From positions 1 to 22,871 of IMG/VR virus record IMGVR_UViG_3300025759_000748: a stretch of DNA of 22,871 bases. One strand, written 5' to 3'. Every line of letters begins with the position of its first letter. Position 1 is the first letter of the stretch. This document shows, one piece after another, positions 21,941 through 22,871 of this stretch. This stretch comes from a virus. A program made the position numbers and the translations under genes. A model generated the notes under the pieces. It saw nothing but the letters and a program-made list of their open reading frames with translations. It was not told where the DNA came from and did no database searches.

Positions 21941-22370
21941 TTAGTTTTTTAGCATGTTTTTCTATTTGGCGATTAATCAACTCTCTTTCTTTTTCTGACA
22001 ATTCAGTTGTATCTGTAACTGTTGCATCAAGAATATTTTTCTGAACAGGTTTGCCTTCTGTTCTGTCCATAATATCATTCCAGGCAGATAAAGCTGTTTT
22101 TTCATCAGTTAAAGCTCCATTAGCAATTTCAAGCATAGAATAAACTTCTAATCCTATTTCTTCTACTAATTGAGCTTTATCAGTCTGACCTGCTTTTTTA
22201 AGAGCAGCAGCCTTTTCTTTTGCCATAAATTCAAGAGCAATTTTAAACCTTTCTTTTAAGTCTTTTTTCTTTCTTCTAACCTCACCAGATTTTTTTCCTC
22301 CAGCCCTAGCTATCTGCTGTTGTTCTTCTGTTGTTCGATCAGCTAAAGAAATTAAATCTTTTTTAGCCAT
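21930..22370 (-). CDS. Terminase small subunit (putative)
   Basis: A 146-aa helical protein with 'RTTEEQQQIARAGGKKSGEV' (12-31), then a run of Arg/Lys ('RRKKKDLKERFKIAL'), and 'AWNDIMDRTEGKPVQKN' (100-116). The 'A-R-x-G-G-K-K-S-G-E-V-R-R-x-K-K' opening and the 'R-x-E-G-K-P-x-Q' motif are typical of small terminase proteins encoded directly upstream of terL. It would recognise the packaging site and load TerL. The basic N-terminus fits DNA binding. It starts 11 bases after the stop of the small upstream ORF. Confidence 0.75.
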   Translation of the reverse strand: MAKKDLISLADRTTEEQQQIARAGGKKSGEVRRKKKDLKERFKIALEFMAKEKAAALKKAGQTDKAQLVEEIGLEVYSMLEIANGALTDEKTALSAWNDIMDRTEGKPVQKNILDATVTDTTELSEKERELINRQIEKHAKKLNDE

Positions 22371-22381
22371 TTTTTAAGTTT

Positions 22382-22585
22382 TTATTCTTTATTGTTTAAA
22401 GATATTGATTTATTTAAATAAAAATTAGCTTCTTCAAGTTTCTGCTTCATTATATCAAACTCTCTTCCTCCTTCAGAATCTAAAGCTGCTATATCATTCA
22501 TTAAAGTGCTAAAAATTTGTTTAGATTGTTTAATTCTATCAATTCCTTCTTTAGTTATTGGAAAACTTTCAAATAATTTATTCAT
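22382..22585 (-). CDS. Small hypothetical protein, first gene of the operon
   Basis: A 67-aa protein of unknown function. It is helical and mixed in charge ('IKQSKQIFSTLMNDIAALDS', then 'DIMKQKLEEANFYLNKSIS'), with no membrane segment. No domain is recognised. It is the first gene after the ~285-bp leader and lies just before terS. The 'EEANFYLNKSI' ending resembles the short helical hairpin proteins found in phage genomes, but this is not enough for a call. Confidence 0.6.
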   Translation of the reverse strand: MNKLFESFPITKEGIDRIKQSKQIFSTLMNDIAALDSEGGREFDIMKQKLEEANFYLNKSISLNNKE

Positions 22586-22616
22586 GATAATAAATAAGTT
22601 TGGTTAATATTAAATG

Positions 22617-22650
22617 TTAAGATAATATAATTGAACTTACATTATCTTAA
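22617..22650. repeat. 10-bp perfect inverted repeat near the operon start
   Basis: TTAAGATAAT (22617-22626) and ATTATCTTAA (22641-22650) are separated by 14 bases. With one mismatch the pairing extends to 14 bp. It could be an operator or a 5' leader hairpin of the first transcript. Confidence 0.6.
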
Positions 22651-22700
22651 TATTCATAAATTATATTTTATAAATCAAAAAAGTACATGATATTTATAAA

Positions 22701-22788
22701 GGTTTTAAGAAAGTTTCAACAGGTTTTAAGCCTTGAAACCTCCACCAAGCCAATGTTTATATATCTCCGGGAGGCTAAAAGTTTTAAG
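22701..22788. repeat. Three GTTTTAAG direct repeats
   Basis: GGTTTTAAG occurs at 22701-22709 and 22722-22730, exactly 21 bases apart, and GTTTTAAG again at 22781-22788. Two helical turns between the first two would place them on the same face of DNA. Within the same segment, GTTTCAA/TTGAAAC (22713-22719, 22733-22739) and GCTAAAA/TTTTAGC (22774-22780, 22798-22804) form inverted pairs. Confidence 0.55.
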
Positions 22789-22835
22789 TTTTGAGGTTTT
22801 TAGCAAGTAGATCCCTTATATACATATTATTATTT

Positions 22836-22871
22836 ATATTTTTTATATTTTTTATATTTTTTATATTTTTT
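22836..22871. repeat. 9-bp AT tandem repeat at window edge
   Basis: The unit atatttttt is repeated four times without mismatch and runs to the right edge, so its full length is unknown. It gives phased A-tracts on the minus strand, which may bend DNA. Confidence 0.85.

Larger units (their letters stand above)
22586..22871. other. Noncoding leader upstream of the late operon
   Basis: About 286 bases without a supported gene. From the operon outward it holds an inverted repeat (22617-22650), a segment relatively rich in G+C with short repeated GTTTTAAG and several short inverted repeats (about 22701-22810), and a 9-bp AT tandem repeat at the edge. It probably contains the late promoter and perhaps a packaging or regulatory site; TATAAT occurs on the minus strand at 22660-22665 but without a good -35. 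Confidence 0.5.

Noticed and set aside
22687-22794. 35-codon plus-strand ORF (starts MIFIKVLRKF) in the leader
   Set aside because: It is short, has no ribosome binding site and unusual codons for this window, and includes the repeated GTTTTAAG motif; more likely noncoding.
22701-22871. CRISPR-like or integration-site repeats at the right edge
   Set aside because: Repeats are 8-9 bases, unevenly spaced, or simple AT tandem units; no spacer-repeat pattern, tRNA or integrase is present.

Overview
The window is an AT-rich (roughly 30% GC by eye) late structural region of a contractile-tailed bacteriophage (myovirus morphology) or of a prophage of that type. All convincing genes lie on the minus strand, so the biological 5' end is at the right edge. 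Genes are tightly packed, with many ATGA or TAATG start-stop overlaps. TGA works as a stop codon, so the standard bacterial code applies. No integrase, repressor, replication gene, tRNA or CRISPR array is visible. The host is a low-GC bacterium that cannot be named from the sequence. A phage lipoprotein and an extended -10 promoter element fit ordinary sigma-70-type transcription.

Reading in transcription order (right to left): a ~285-bp AT-rich leader with short repeats and inverted repeats; a small unknown ORF; DNA packaging (terS, terL); portal (DUF1073); a 76-aa protein resembling the Acb2/Tad1 cyclic-nucleotide sponge family; MuF-like head protein; a lipoprotein with its own promoter and Shine-Dalgarno sequence; a DUF2213 protease fused to a coiled-coil scaffold; cement protein; DUF2184 major capsid protein; and a rho-independent terminator directly after the capsid gene.

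Beyond the terminator come the connector and tail genes: an acidic repeat protein with a C-terminal HeH-like segment, DUF4054 connector, gp10-like protein, head-tail stopper, tail terminator, DUF3383 sheath and DUF3277 tube. A tail assembly chaperone follows, with a clear programmed -1 frameshift site (A AAA AAG), then a short tape measure protein.

The baseplate block has a Dit/LysM-like protein, Pam3-type plug, hub, Gp138-type spike with an HxH tip, gp25-like wedge, baseplate J and DUF2612. Then come tail-fibre proteins and a DUF4376-like protein. The left end carries a likely permuted papain-like (YiiX/NlpC-type) hydrolase and a truncated small membrane protein, a plausible lysis pair.

The structural layout resembles 'minimal' myophages of the Pam3/E217 kind. 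The accessory points of most interest are the Acb2/Tad1-like gene beside the portal, the independently promoted lipoprotein inside the head operon, the frameshifting chaperone, and the repeat-bearing leader.
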